DNA of 64,000 nucleotides from a virus: positions 248,001-312,000 of the IMG/VR virus record IMGVR_UViG_3300028666_000022; one strand, written 5' to 3'. The translations under genes and the position numbers were made by a program. Below the pieces are notes generated by a model. The model searched no databases. It was not told the DNA's origin and saw only the letters and a list, made by a program, of their open reading frames with translations. Numbering within the stretch: position 1 is the stretch's first letter; every line of letters starts with the position of its first letter. Positions 8,081 through 17,112 of the stretch are shown in pieces.

Positions 8081-9568
8081 TTATTTACAATCATCCTTCC
8101 ATATACTTTTCCCACAATCAAATATTTTATAATATTTTTTATCTTTACCTATTAGTTCCTTATTTATTCTTCTTTTCTTAACAACATATTTATAGTCGGG
8201 TTTAATATGTTTAATAAATCTAAAACCTAATTTAAGATATTGATTATCTTTAGAATATCTTCTATCATCGAAAGCAATTATTGAAGTTGATACATAGTTT
8301 GACTTAAAGTATTGATATAATTCAATTAGTTTATCTTCGTGATTTTCATTAAGTTTATCAGAAAAATATTGTAATTCATATTCATCATTTTCTATTGATT
8401 TAAAACACATAAGAGAAACTAAATCAGTATTATAGAATAGACCAATTCTAACATCACTTTTAATAGAATCACATAAAGAATTATTATATAGAAAATTATT
8501 TGCATCTATTTCACTAATAGGTTTAATATAGTAATTATTAATATTAGTGTTTTTAGTATTAAGATTCAATTTAGTTCTTATAATATTCTCGATTATTTCA
8601 TATTTTTCAATTAGTTCATCTTCAAAAAAATGTAATAATTCAATTCCTTTCTTTAAGCATTGTTCGGTTTTATTTAGATGATATTTTTTATCATGATATT
8701 TTTCACAGTGCCAATATAAACCATTAATTTCAATAGCTATTTTATATTTAGGAATGTAAATATCTAACTCACCCTTAATTGTTCTTCTATCGTTGGAAAT
8801 ATATTTAATATTATTTTCTTTTAAGAAATTACATATTTTTATTTCAAATGTAGTTCTAGGTGATCCTATTGGTAATAAAACAGTTGATATTTCAGTACCA
8901 TGATTTAATCTACTATTTAATAATTTTCTGTTGCCTTCAAATATATGACCATCTGGATGTTGAATTTTGAGATATTTATTATTAAACTCCAATATTATAT
9001 AACCCTTTTCTTTAAATTTTTCAACTAATACCTTATCTCTTTTTTGTTTTAATTTTAAATTATTATTTTCTACTACTTTCTTCCCTTTTTCACTTTTATA
9101 TGTTTTTCTAAGATTTATAAGTGCTTTTTCTCTTAATGAATCTACTTGAAAAGTGCTTTCTACACCATATTTCTTAAGATTAGCTTCTTTTGTTTTATTA
9201 ATTCTTGATTTTATATTTTCGGGTTTGGCTTGCCAAGATTTTCTACATTTTTCTGAACAGAATTTTCTTTTATGTTTTACTCTTTCTGAAAATACTTTAC
9301 CACAAACTAAACAAGTTCTTTTTTCTTTGGATTTATTTGTTCTCATTTTACCTGCACATTTATATGAGCAGCATTTTTTATCGTCTTTCTTTTTGGATGT
9401 AAATAATTTATTACAACATTCACAATGTTTTTCTATATAAAATATTTTATCTTTTTCTTTTCTGTGCTCAAGTTTACATTTTTTACAACAAAATAATTTT
9501 TCTCTTCCTTTAATTACAGTGAATGATTTATTACACTGTTGACAAACTAATTTAATTATTGTTGCCAT
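8081..9568 (-). CDS. Vsr-like homing endonuclease with three zinc knuckles
   Basis: About 495 aa from the ATG at 9566-9568, which gives MATIIKLVCQQC; an upstream in-frame start would add residues unlike the family. Three CxxC/CxxxC zinc units occupy residues 1-110, then a KKYGVESTFQ repeat, the shared QHPDGHIFEGNRK segment, and the nuclease core ELDIYIPKYKIAIEINGLYWHCE with YHLNKTEQC. The C-terminal accessory domain (RIGLFYNTDL, FDDRRYSKDNQY, IFDCGKSIW) matches the gene at 1957. It lies just downstream of the tail sheath gene, insulated by a hairpin. Confidence 0.82.
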   Translation of the reverse strand: MATIIKLVCQQCNKSFTVIKGREKLFCCKKCKLEHRKEKDKIFYIEKHCECCNKLFTSKKKDDKKCCSYKCAGKMRTNKSKEKRTCLVCGKVFSERVKHKRKFCSEKCRKSWQAKPENIKSRINKTKEANLKKYGVESTFQVDSLREKALINLRKTYKSEKGKKVVENNNLKLKQKRDKVLVEKFKEKGYIILEFNNKYLKIQHPDGHIFEGNRKLLNSRLNHGTEISTVLLPIGSPRTTFEIKICNFLKENNIKYISNDRRTIKGELDIYIPKYKIAIEINGLYWHCEKYHDKKYHLNKTEQCLKKGIELLHFFEDELIEKYEIIENIIRTKLNLNTKNTNINNYYIKPISEIDANNFLYNNSLCDSIKSDVRIGLFYNTDLVSLMCFKSIENDEYELQYFSDKLNENHEDKLIELYQYFKSNYVSTSIIAFDDRRYSKDNQYLKLGFRFIKHIKPDYKYVVKKRRINKELIGKDKKYYKIFDCGKSIWKDDCK

Positions 9569-9598
9569 AATATGTTTAACATAAATAATACGAAATAA

Positions 9599-9627
9599 AA
9601 AAGCCACTAGATTATTTAGTGGCTTTT
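9599..9627 (-). terminator. Terminator of tail sheath gene
   Basis: AAAAGCCACTA (9599-9609) pairs with TAGTGGCTTTT (9617-9627): an 11-bp perfect stem with a 7-nt loop and a T-run on either strand. It lies between the sheath stop and the endonuclease start. Confidence 0.85.
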
Positions 9628-9648
9628 AAATTGCTGTGAATTACTATA

Positions 9649-12414
9649 TTAAGCTCCTAGGTCTACAAATGATGCACCTGAAGGAGTAATTGTAAAAGTT
9701 ACTCCAATGTATTCTATGCTACGAGTTGGTTTTAACATTATCTCCCCGTAAAGCTCATTTCTGTCCATTGTCTCTGGAGTATTATTACTATCGTCCATTT
9801 TTAGTTTGAAATCAAGCAATCCTCTTTCTCTTTTTACTGTATCAAGAATTGGAGTAGCTTTGCTTAAGAACTGATCAATCGTTGTTTGATCATTTTGTTC
9901 AAAAACAAGTCTTATTGCAATGTTTGAAATTAAAACTTTTAGTTGAAGTAATAATCTACGAACATTAATTCTATTTAAAGCACTTTCTTTTACCTGTAAA
10001 GTTTTCTGTCCAAAGATTGCAGTACCAGAATCAGCAAAGTCAGCCATTGGATTTATACGACCTGTTCCGTACAGAAGATCCCTCGCCTCAGTAGATAATT
10101 TATATTTAGATTTTATTGCACCAGTTACACCTCTCTGTAAACCTGCTGGAGCAAACCAAGGATAAGCAACATTATCAGTAAATGCCATTGCTTTAACTAC
10201 TTCACCAGTAGGTGGAATATAAACATTGATATTATTCTGAGTATCCCTCATTTGTATCCAAGGAAAATAAGTACAAGCATAATTACTATCAATACCTGAA
10301 GTATCCATTAAATCAACAATATCTTGAGCAGCTAGTACATCTTGTTTAGTGCCACCAATTGTTTGAGGTATATCAACATCAGGACTATCAACAATATAAA
10401 GAGTATCAGTCCTTTGAGTTTCAATCATAGTGATGGTATCTTGTACTAAAATATTTTCATCACTCCAATTAATACCGGGAGTAGCAAAAAGATTGATTGT
10501 AACAGCTTCTGGATTTGCAAAAGTGTTGATTGCTGTTTCCCATGCTTGAAAATCATTAGTTGCAGAAACATTAGGATCTACACCATCGTAAATTCCACCT
10601 TGGGTATATAAATCACCATAAGAACGTGAACCTCTATTAACATCCCAACCATCAAAACCACCTGAAGGTACTAATGTGAATTTTCTAGTAGCTATAGCAT
10701 AATAAGTATTTAATGGATTAACTACATCAGAAATACCTCTAAATTGACCAGCACCTACCTCAAATTGACCAACTAATTCAGTTCCATCATGAAATGTTCC
10801 GGTTGCACCACTATCCATATGAAAACCTTTAGATTTAGTAAAACTTTCAGCATTACTATCACCAGTATTATTCCAACCATTATAATTAAAAAGGTTCTGA
10901 TTAATTCCATTTCCTACAACACCAGTTGCATTATAACCACTATTTGAAAGACCTAGATAAAAACGAGCTACTCTTTCATTTGGTTCATATTGTGTTTTAT
11001 AAAAAATCTTAGGAGCAATACCAGCTTTACCTGAAGTAGTTGTAGTTGCAGAAATAGCATAGTTATTAAGCATATAACCTTCAAAACCTGCTGGAAATGA
11101 ATCTGGATGTGCTTCTGTTGGCAATTCAACCATAATATATTTACTTAAAAGATTGTATTCACCATCAGTAGTACCAATTCTCTGCCCAATAAATCCAGAT
11201 GTACCCTTAGTCATATTACATTTAGTATATGTTTCTAAAATGTTTTGACTATCATCAGTATCATAAAAACTACGAACAACTACATCAAATTCTAAAGTAA
11301 TTGGATTAATGTTTTGTATACTAACCTTAATTTCTTGATTTGCAGCATCACCATCTGATATAGAAACAAATTTAAATAACCTACTTAATTTATTACCCTT
11401 TAATTGAGATACTACCCAAGGAGTTTCAGGTGTCTTAAATTGTGTTCTACGATTTGTAAATACACTTGATTTACAATCAATCAAAGTAGTATTAATTGCA
11501 TACCCAAATCCTTCTGCATCTAATTTTTTAATTAAATTAGAATAAACTGCTTCTGTCCAGATCTTACTTTTTTTGTCTTTTGCATCAATTCCTATAACAT
11601 TAGGTAAGAAATTACTTGCATCTGGATTTAATGAAACGCTATATGTTTCTGTTGAACCTGTAGAAACTGCGGTTAAGACGAAATTTCCAAAAAGATCACC
11701 ACTTGTGGTGGTTGTATTAGCACTTATGGTTAATGTACTAGTATCGAATACTGTAGTTGAAGGTAAATTTATATTATCTTGAACATAACCTCTACTTCTT
11801 ACTACTGCAAGAACCATATTTTCGTATTGACTATAAGAGGAACCTGAAAGTCTCGTAACTGTTTGATTTACAGTGCCTCCCGTAAGAGATAAATTTGTGA
11901 TCAGAAAAGTTATCGAATCTCCGGTGAATTGGGTTGCATTTATTTTTGTGAATCCTAAGAAGGTTGTTCCTGTTTGACCAGTTGCATAAATAGTAACACC
12001 TAAATATTCTGTTCCTGTAAATGGTACACCTGTTTGAGAACTACTAGAAACAATTCCTTCTGTAGCAGGATCAACTCCAGCACTTAATGTTATTGCCCAT
12101 GCTTTTCCAGCATCATAACCGCTAAGTCCCAGAATACGAGTTACATACATCTGATTTGACTCAGACATGTAAGCGTTAGCTATGTATGGAAGCTGATATT
12201 GTAGTTGATTATTTGTTGAAAATCTTTTAACACTCTGTGAACCAAATCTTTGTGCAAATTCACTTTGATCTTGTATAAAGATAGGTTCAAATGCTGGCCC
12301 CTTTAATGTTTCCCCAACAAGTCCTAACGTGGTAATACCTACGTTTTTCGAAACAAAACTCATGTCTCTCTCGATATATTTGACTCCTGGCGATGTGAAT
12401 ACAAATTCTGACAT
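9649..12414 (-). CDS. 18: Tail sheath protein (T4 gp18-like)
   Basis: 921 aa against 659 in T4, so it carries large extra surface domains. The N-terminal signature FTSPGVKYIERDMSF, a GPAFEP segment and FAQRFG are typical of contractile sheaths. The conserved C-terminal core is also present: IRLVFEQNDQTTIDQFL, then VKRERGLLDFKLKMDD and IEYIGVTFTITPSG. The protein forms the contractile outer tube that drives injection. Residues about 120-260 are Thr/Ser/Gly-rich and look like an inserted, surface-exposed domain. A strong terminator follows. Confidence 0.92.
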   Translation of the reverse strand: MSEFVFTSPGVKYIERDMSFVSKNVGITTLGLVGETLKGPAFEPIFIQDQSEFAQRFGSQSVKRFSTNNQLQYQLPYIANAYMSESNQMYVTRILGLSGYDAGKAWAITLSAGVDPATEGIVSSSSQTGVPFTGTEYLGVTIYATGQTGTTFLGFTKINATQFTGDSITFLITNLSLTGGTVNQTVTRLSGSSYSQYENMVLAVVRSRGYVQDNINLPSTTVFDTSTLTISANTTTTSGDLFGNFVLTAVSTGSTETYSVSLNPDASNFLPNVIGIDAKDKKSKIWTEAVYSNLIKKLDAEGFGYAINTTLIDCKSSVFTNRRTQFKTPETPWVVSQLKGNKLSRLFKFVSISDGDAANQEIKVSIQNINPITLEFDVVVRSFYDTDDSQNILETYTKCNMTKGTSGFIGQRIGTTDGEYNLLSKYIMVELPTEAHPDSFPAGFEGYMLNNYAISATTTTSGKAGIAPKIFYKTQYEPNERVARFYLGLSNSGYNATGVVGNGINQNLFNYNGWNNTGDSNAESFTKSKGFHMDSGATGTFHDGTELVGQFEVGAGQFRGISDVVNPLNTYYAIATRKFTLVPSGGFDGWDVNRGSRSYGDLYTQGGIYDGVDPNVSATNDFQAWETAINTFANPEAVTINLFATPGINWSDENILVQDTITMIETQRTDTLYIVDSPDVDIPQTIGGTKQDVLAAQDIVDLMDTSGIDSNYACTYFPWIQMRDTQNNINVYIPPTGEVVKAMAFTDNVAYPWFAPAGLQRGVTGAIKSKYKLSTEARDLLYGTGRINPMADFADSGTAIFGQKTLQVKESALNRINVRRLLLQLKVLISNIAIRLVFEQNDQTTIDQFLSKATPILDTVKRERGLLDFKLKMDDSNNTPETMDRNELYGEIMLKPTRSIEYIGVTFTITPSGASFVDLGA

Positions 12415-12468
12415 AATTATTAATTTTTAATATTTATTATTATTTTTCAATTAATAGCCGAAACTATA

Positions 12469-12483
12469 TTTTTTTATAAATAC
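12469..12483 (-). promoter_or_regulatory. Late-type motif upstream of sheath gene
   Basis: On the minus strand it reads GTATTTATAAAAAAA, 54 nt before the sheath start. Confidence 0.4.
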
Positions 12484-12680
12484 TAAAAATTTATCGAAAA
12501 GGCAAAATTTCATCATAAATGAAGCATTGTTATTATTGCTCATAAAACAATATTTCATTAAATTTCATGTTTTTTAGTTTAAATTTTTTAAAATTTTATT
12601 ATTTTTTATTGATTTTTCCTTAAATTTTAGAAGAAAAATATTTTCATTTTTTATAAAAATAATTATATAATGTAATTAAA

Positions 12681-12695
12681 GTATTTATAATAAAT
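12681..12695 (+). promoter_or_regulatory. Late-type motif GTATTTATAATAAAT
   Basis: It ends 11 nt before the ATG at 12707. The same 15 bases occur, on the other strand, 12 nt before the gp15-like gene at 18800. Confidence 0.6.
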
Positions 12696-12706
12696 TATAA
12701 ATTAAA

Positions 12707-14857
12707 ATGAACAAATCTCAGAGGATTTACTTAAATACTGGAACTACAGAAACAGATAAATATATTAATGTTCAATTAGAACAAAATGTGGATACTCTTG
12801 AATTCATGTCAATGAGTATTTCCACAAAAGATGTGTATCAGAACACCAATGCCGATTACGGCCTGATCGTGGGAAAAATTTTAGCGAACGGACTTGTTGG
12901 TGTTCCTAATGCCAAGATCAGTATTTTCATTCCTTTAACTGATGAGGACTCCAACATAGGAGAAATTTTTTCGATCTACCCTTATAAAACCCCACGTGAT
13001 AAGAATAATGAAGGTAAAAGATATAATTTACTTCCTAGAGTTTCAAGAATTGATACAATCACAAAAATCGCAAGTCCTCGCCAACCTTTTGGTTCATTTC
13101 CAACTAAAGAAGAGGTTTTAACTAATGATACTATATTAACAGTATATAAAAAATATTATAAATATACAACAACAAGTAATAATGCTGGTGATTATATGAT
13201 TTTTGGAGTTCCAACTGGAACACAAACTGTTCATATGAGTATTGATATTACCGATATTGGAAAATATTCAATGACACCTGCAGCAATGGTTATTAATTTA
13301 GGTTATTCTCCCAATTTGTTTATGGATAATAATTCAAAAATAAAACCAAGTAATGATTTAGGTGATTTACCACATATTGAAACACAAGAAATTAGTGTAA
13401 ATGTCGTTCCTTTTTGGGGAGATAGCCAAAATTTTATTATTGGAATTACTCGTCAAGATTTTAGAATAAGATCTGTTTTAACAAACACTTTTACTATTTT
13501 TGGAAGTGCTTTTACTGACAGTGGTACTGATATGTGGGGATTTAACACAAATACCCTTAAGGAAATATATGAAATTAATAAAGATTTAAATGTAAAATCT
13601 AAAAGAATTGGTAAAGTAACCGAGCGAATTTATTATTATCCTTCAAATATTTCAGACGCAGATATTGATGCTGGATATATTGATTCAGATCAAATGTTAT
13701 TATTAGATCCCACAGAATATTCAGCATATAAAAGAGATGGTGATTTTGCTTTTATTATTTCATGTAATAGAAATAAAATTATTACTGATGATTTTGAAAA
13801 TGAAGTTCCTGTACCTGAAGATTCAATTAATGGAATATTTACAAAATTTAGAGGTTTTATGACATTGGAAATAACACCAGATGATCTCCCAATGAATTTT
13901 CATAATGATCAGTTTTATCCTTTAAGATATAAACTAAAATTCCCACAACATGCAGATAAAGGTCATACGTTTGCTAAACCAAGTGCTGATATTACTACTC
14001 CCGCACCTGCGCCAATACCGGGATTTCCAGCTAGTGTTGTTGATTATAAATTAAGAGATATTGATAATAAAAATTGGAGACAACAACATTATACATTTAC
14101 TGGTGGTCAATTATATAGTGTTTCAAGATTTCATAGTACCGTATTTAATAATCAAGATGATGTTAATGTGAATCAAAACACTATATTAAATGTTGGTTTT
14201 ACTGGTGGAGACAAAATAAATTCACCATATAAATTAGATCAGGTACATGATGTAGGTATAATTCAGGTTAGTGATAGTGTTGGAGTAACTGGTAATACTG
14301 CAAATAATGTTAAAATGGTAGGTAATACTGTTGGTGCTGATGGAAAAACAAAATTTTTTGGTGCTAACTGGTTAAATTTAAGTGTTCATTTACCCCAAGT
14401 AGCATATGATATTAATAAACAAGCCGAACAAGGTGGAGGTAAGGTAATTTCAAATAGTGATTTCACTAAAGATCTTTATTTCAATTATTATGTTCACGAT
14501 AATATTCAAGATATTGCTGCAGGAGATACAAATACTAAATTTTTTGCTAGATCAGATATAAACTGGACTGACTTTATTAATGTTCCAGTAAGTGATATTA
14601 GGGAAATGGCATTAGTGCCAAGTAAGGGATTTACAGATAAAGATTTAAATTTACCTAATGTTGGTTTAGATGGAATCACGAAAAAATACTATAGAAATGG
14701 GAATAATATTCCTATAAATTGGACAAATCCTTGTCCTGTTAATGGTGGTAAAACTAATGGTGATATAACATTAAGTGGTGATCCAAAAACTTATTTTTAT
14801 AGAGGTTTTGGCGATGCTGATTGTATACAATTTCTTTCTGAACTAGGTATTGTTTAA
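12707..14857 (+). CDS. Large virion structural protein with carboxypeptidase-regulatory-like domain
   Basis: 716 aa. Residues about 45-190 look like a prealbumin/CarboxypepD_reg fold (GLIVGKILANGLVGVPNAKI, then NNAGDYMIFGVPTGTQTVHM). The rest is beta-rich, Gly/Asn/Asp-dense and lacks hydrophobic segments, as expected for a baseplate, fibre or decoration protein. It carries the late motif directly upstream and ends in a strong bidirectional terminator. It is not matched to a specific T4 protein; an external virion role is inferred from size, composition and context. Confidence 0.7.
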   Translation: MNKSQRIYLNTGTTETDKYINVQLEQNVDTLEFMSMSISTKDVYQNTNADYGLIVGKILANGLVGVPNAKISIFIPLTDEDSNIGEIFSIYPYKTPRDKNNEGKRYNLLPRVSRIDTITKIASPRQPFGSFPTKEEVLTNDTILTVYKKYYKYTTTSNNAGDYMIFGVPTGTQTVHMSIDITDIGKYSMTPAAMVINLGYSPNLFMDNNSKIKPSNDLGDLPHIETQEISVNVVPFWGDSQNFIIGITRQDFRIRSVLTNTFTIFGSAFTDSGTDMWGFNTNTLKEIYEINKDLNVKSKRIGKVTERIYYYPSNISDADIDAGYIDSDQMLLLDPTEYSAYKRDGDFAFIISCNRNKIITDDFENEVPVPEDSINGIFTKFRGFMTLEITPDDLPMNFHNDQFYPLRYKLKFPQHADKGHTFAKPSADITTPAPAPIPGFPASVVDYKLRDIDNKNWRQQHYTFTGGQLYSVSRFHSTVFNNQDDVNVNQNTILNVGFTGGDKINSPYKLDQVHDVGIIQVSDSVGVTGNTANNVKMVGNTVGADGKTKFFGANWLNLSVHLPQVAYDINKQAEQGGGKVISNSDFTKDLYFNYYVHDNIQDIAAGDTNTKFFARSDINWTDFINVPVSDIREMALVPSKGFTDKDLNLPNVGLDGITKKYYRNGNNIPINWTNPCPVNGGKTNGDITLSGDPKTYFYRGFGDADCIQFLSELGIV

Positions 14858-14863
14858 AAATAA

Positions 14864-14886
14864 AAACCCACTCTTATGGTGGGTTT
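14864..14886. terminator. Bidirectional terminator
   Basis: AAACCCAC (14864-14871) pairs with GTGGGTTT (14879-14886), with a 7-nt loop. A-runs lie to the left and T-runs to the right, so it serves both the plus gene ending at 14857 and the minus gene ending at 14912. Confidence 0.9.
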
Positions 14887-14911
14887 AAATTTTTTTCATT
14901 AAAGATTTATT

Positions 14912-15400
14912 TTATTGTTTATTAAGAGTATATACTCCATTTACTAAAAGTGTTTTAATATCTGGTGCAATTAATTTTAATACTAATACTTTATTTATTT
15001 TATCATAAGATATTATTTGCCATACAATACCATTATCTAATGTAATTTGATTTAATTTTGTGTCTAAAGTTAAAAAATTATCTGTAGTATTACCAAAACA
15101 AGCATCAAGTAAATCACATAGATTTGCTCCACCATATCCAGAAGCATTAATTCTAATGTTTAAACTTAAAATTATTTTTCCTTTACTTCTTGTTACAGCA
15201 TCATAAGAAATTTCATCACAATTACTATATACCTTATTATTATATTGATATGAATAAAAATTCCACATGCCATTTAATTCAGTTAATGATATTAAACCAG
15301 TATTAGGATCATCTGGAGTAATTGTATCATCCTTTTTACAACTGGTTACTAATGTTACTATCGTGAACATTAGGGCTACAAATAAATTTATTTTTTTCAT
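14912..15400 (-). CDS. Lipoprotein with lipocalin-like domain
   Basis: 162 aa. The leader MKKINLFVALMFTIVTLVTSC ends in a lipobox with Cys21, followed by KKDD, the charged stretch common after the lipid-bearing Cys in Bacteroidota. The mature part, LNGMWNFYSYQYNNKVY to INKVLVLKLIAP, looks like the host lipocalin-like lipoprotein fold. Expressed in the host it would sit in the envelope. A superinfection-exclusion or receptor-blocking role is possible but only inferred. It is flanked by virion genes on the opposite strand. Confidence 0.75.
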   Translation of the reverse strand: MKKINLFVALMFTIVTLVTSCKKDDTITPDDPNTGLISLTELNGMWNFYSYQYNNKVYSNCDEISYDAVTRSKGKIILSLNIRINASGYGGANLCDLLDACFGNTTDNFLTLDTKLNQITLDNGIVWQIISYDKINKVLVLKLIAPDIKTLLVNGVYTLNKQ

Positions 15401-15466
15401 TTCAGTAAGTTTTTAGTTTAACATGATATATTATACGAAAATAATTCAAATTTGTTACAAATAATA

Positions 15467-15649
15467 TTACTCTAATTCAGAATATAACATCCAATTTAAG
15501 TTACTATTCATTTCTTCATTTAATTCATCAAATAATAAATCATTAAGTATTATTGTTACTTCTTTAATTAAAAGATCACCACAATAATAAAATTTTAATT
15601 TATCATCTAATTTAATATCTAATTTAATGTCAATAGTCGTGTTTTTCAT
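15467..15649 (-). CDS. Small acidic protein, paralogue A
   Basis: 60 aa, Leu/Asp/Glu-rich. The C-terminal half (LLFDELNEEMNSNLNWMLYSELE) resembles that of the next gene upstream (LLFDGLHDELKDELSWEICFELK), so the pair arose by duplication. Function unknown. Confidence 0.5.
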   Translation of the reverse strand: MKNTTIDIKLDIKLDDKLKFYYCGDLLIKEVTIILNDLLFDELNEEMNSNLNWMLYSELE

Positions 15650-15664
15650 ATAAAAAGAATTTTC

Positions 15665-15853
15665 TTATAATGAAGATTTTAATTCAAAACATATTTCCCA
15701 ACTCAATTCATCTTTTAGTTCATCATGTAATCCATCAAATAATAATGAACACAATAAACTTGGATTATAATTATATATACCATACGATTTGAATTTACGA
15801 TCTATATTAAAACATAAATCATCTATATAATATGCTGTTTCATTATTTTTCAT
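15665..15853 (-). CDS. Small acidic protein, paralogue B
   Basis: 62 aa. It shares the LLFDxLxxEL...W...EL pattern with the gene at 15467, 15 nt downstream. Both start ATGAAAAA after a TATAAAA-type leader. Function unknown. Confidence 0.5.
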   Translation of the reverse strand: MKNNETAYYIDDLCFNIDRKFKSYGIYNYNPSLLCSLLFDGLHDELKDELSWEICFELKSSL

Positions 15854-15917
15854 ATAAAATGTTTAATTTAAATTACAAATCTAATAATTATTTTCTTATT
15901 TACAAACATATTTTTCA

Positions 15918-15932
15918 CTATTTATATGAAAT
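15918..15932 (+). promoter_or_regulatory. Late-type motif CTATTTATATGAAAT
   Basis: It contains the ATG at 15926. If it is a promoter, that ATG would lie inside the element and the real start would be GTG 15941, 8 nt after the motif. Confidence 0.45.
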
Positions 15933-17083
15933 ATATTCTAGTGAAGATTCTATTAAATAGTGCAAGAAATATAAATTCGGTAAATGTAGATACATATCAA
16001 CAGATAGAGTTAAAAAATAAAACCAAACAAATTACTGAATATGTAGTTAATAATGTTTTAAGTGCTTCTGATATATTTGATGCAGAAAGGGAAGCTAATG
16101 AAGTTTATAGAATTTATGGTAGAATAGAATACTTATCTTTATTAAATGGTTTAAAAAAAAATTATAAAGTGGTTTCAGATTTTTTTCAGCCACAAACAAC
16201 AAATCAAAAAAATATTTTTAATTCATTTGAATTTTATTTACTTAAACCAAGCAATAATTTTAATAAATTAAATAATACTAAAACACAATATGGAAGATCT
16301 TTTGAAGTAATTGCAACACCAAATGATTTTGATTTATATGATGCTGGATTTTCTAAGAATGTTTTTGGAGAACAAACATTTACATTTAATTTCAATAAAG
16401 ATTATGATATTAGTGGTTATAGAGATTTTTTTAATTTTCCAATAACTGAGTTATTTTTATATGCACAATATTTACCTTCAGTAAATTTTTATAATGAGCC
16501 AGAGTTAATGAAACAAATTTTGTGGAATGATAATGGTAATCCACATAAAGTATCATTTGTACCGATTAGTTATAATGTTGGTGATATAATCGGTTATGAT
16601 TTAATTGATTATAATAAATCAAATTTTCAACAAATACAAAAATCAGAAGAAACATATTATATTACAACGCCATATCATGATGATTCTAATAATTCAAAAT
16701 CTCTTCAATGGAAATATAATCCATTTATTAAGCTTACTTTAAATAATTTTAGTAGCAATTTAAATAAAGCAAATACTGGAACAACAGCATATAAACAACA
16801 ATTATCTATTCCTAACTATGCAACATTATTGGGTGATGGAAATTATGTTTGGAGAGACATATTACCTCAAGGATTTATTGATCCAGTAACTGGTATTGGT
16901 ATTAATTTACCTTTTGTTAACAAAAGAAGATATTTATTTACAACAAACATTTTAAGTATTTCACCAGATTTAACTGATTCAAATACTAAAAGTGTGTTTA
17001 GTGAAATTAAGCTTAATTCATCAACAATATTAAATTATATTCCTGTGGATGATTTAAGTATGGTAGGAACACCTTGTCAGTAA
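15926..17083 (+). CDS. Structural protein, 385 aa
   Basis: Asn- and Tyr-rich and beta-rich, without hydrophobic segments, and ending DDLSMVGTPCQ. The ATG at 15926 is embedded in the late-type motif, so translation may start at GTG 15941 (VKILLNSARN). Next gene 29 nt downstream, same strand. A virion role (baseplate or fibre) is inferred from its place in the tail region, late motif and composition; no family recognised. Confidence 0.6.
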   Translation: MKYILVKILLNSARNINSVNVDTYQQIELKNKTKQITEYVVNNVLSASDIFDAEREANEVYRIYGRIEYLSLLNGLKKNYKVVSDFFQPQTTNQKNIFNSFEFYLLKPSNNFNKLNNTKTQYGRSFEVIATPNDFDLYDAGFSKNVFGEQTFTFNFNKDYDISGYRDFFNFPITELFLYAQYLPSVNFYNEPELMKQILWNDNGNPHKVSFVPISYNVGDIIGYDLIDYNKSNFQQIQKSEETYYITTPYHDDSNNSKSLQWKYNPFIKLTLNNFSSNLNKANTGTTAYKQQLSIPNYATLLGDGNYVWRDILPQGFIDPVTGIGINLPFVNKRRYLFTTNILSISPDLTDSNTKSVFSEIKLNSSTILNYIPVDDLSMVGTPCQ

Positions 17084-17112
17084 ATATAAATAATTATATT
17101 TTATAAAACATA

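Larger units (their letters stand above)
12415..12706. promoter_or_regulatory. Divergent intergenic region, 292 bp, no gene
   Basis: It separates the sheath (minus) from the structural gene at 12707 (plus). Two late-type motifs face outward, at 12469-12483 (minus) and 12681-12695 (plus). The middle is nearly all A and T. No open frame of note. Confidence 0.6.
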
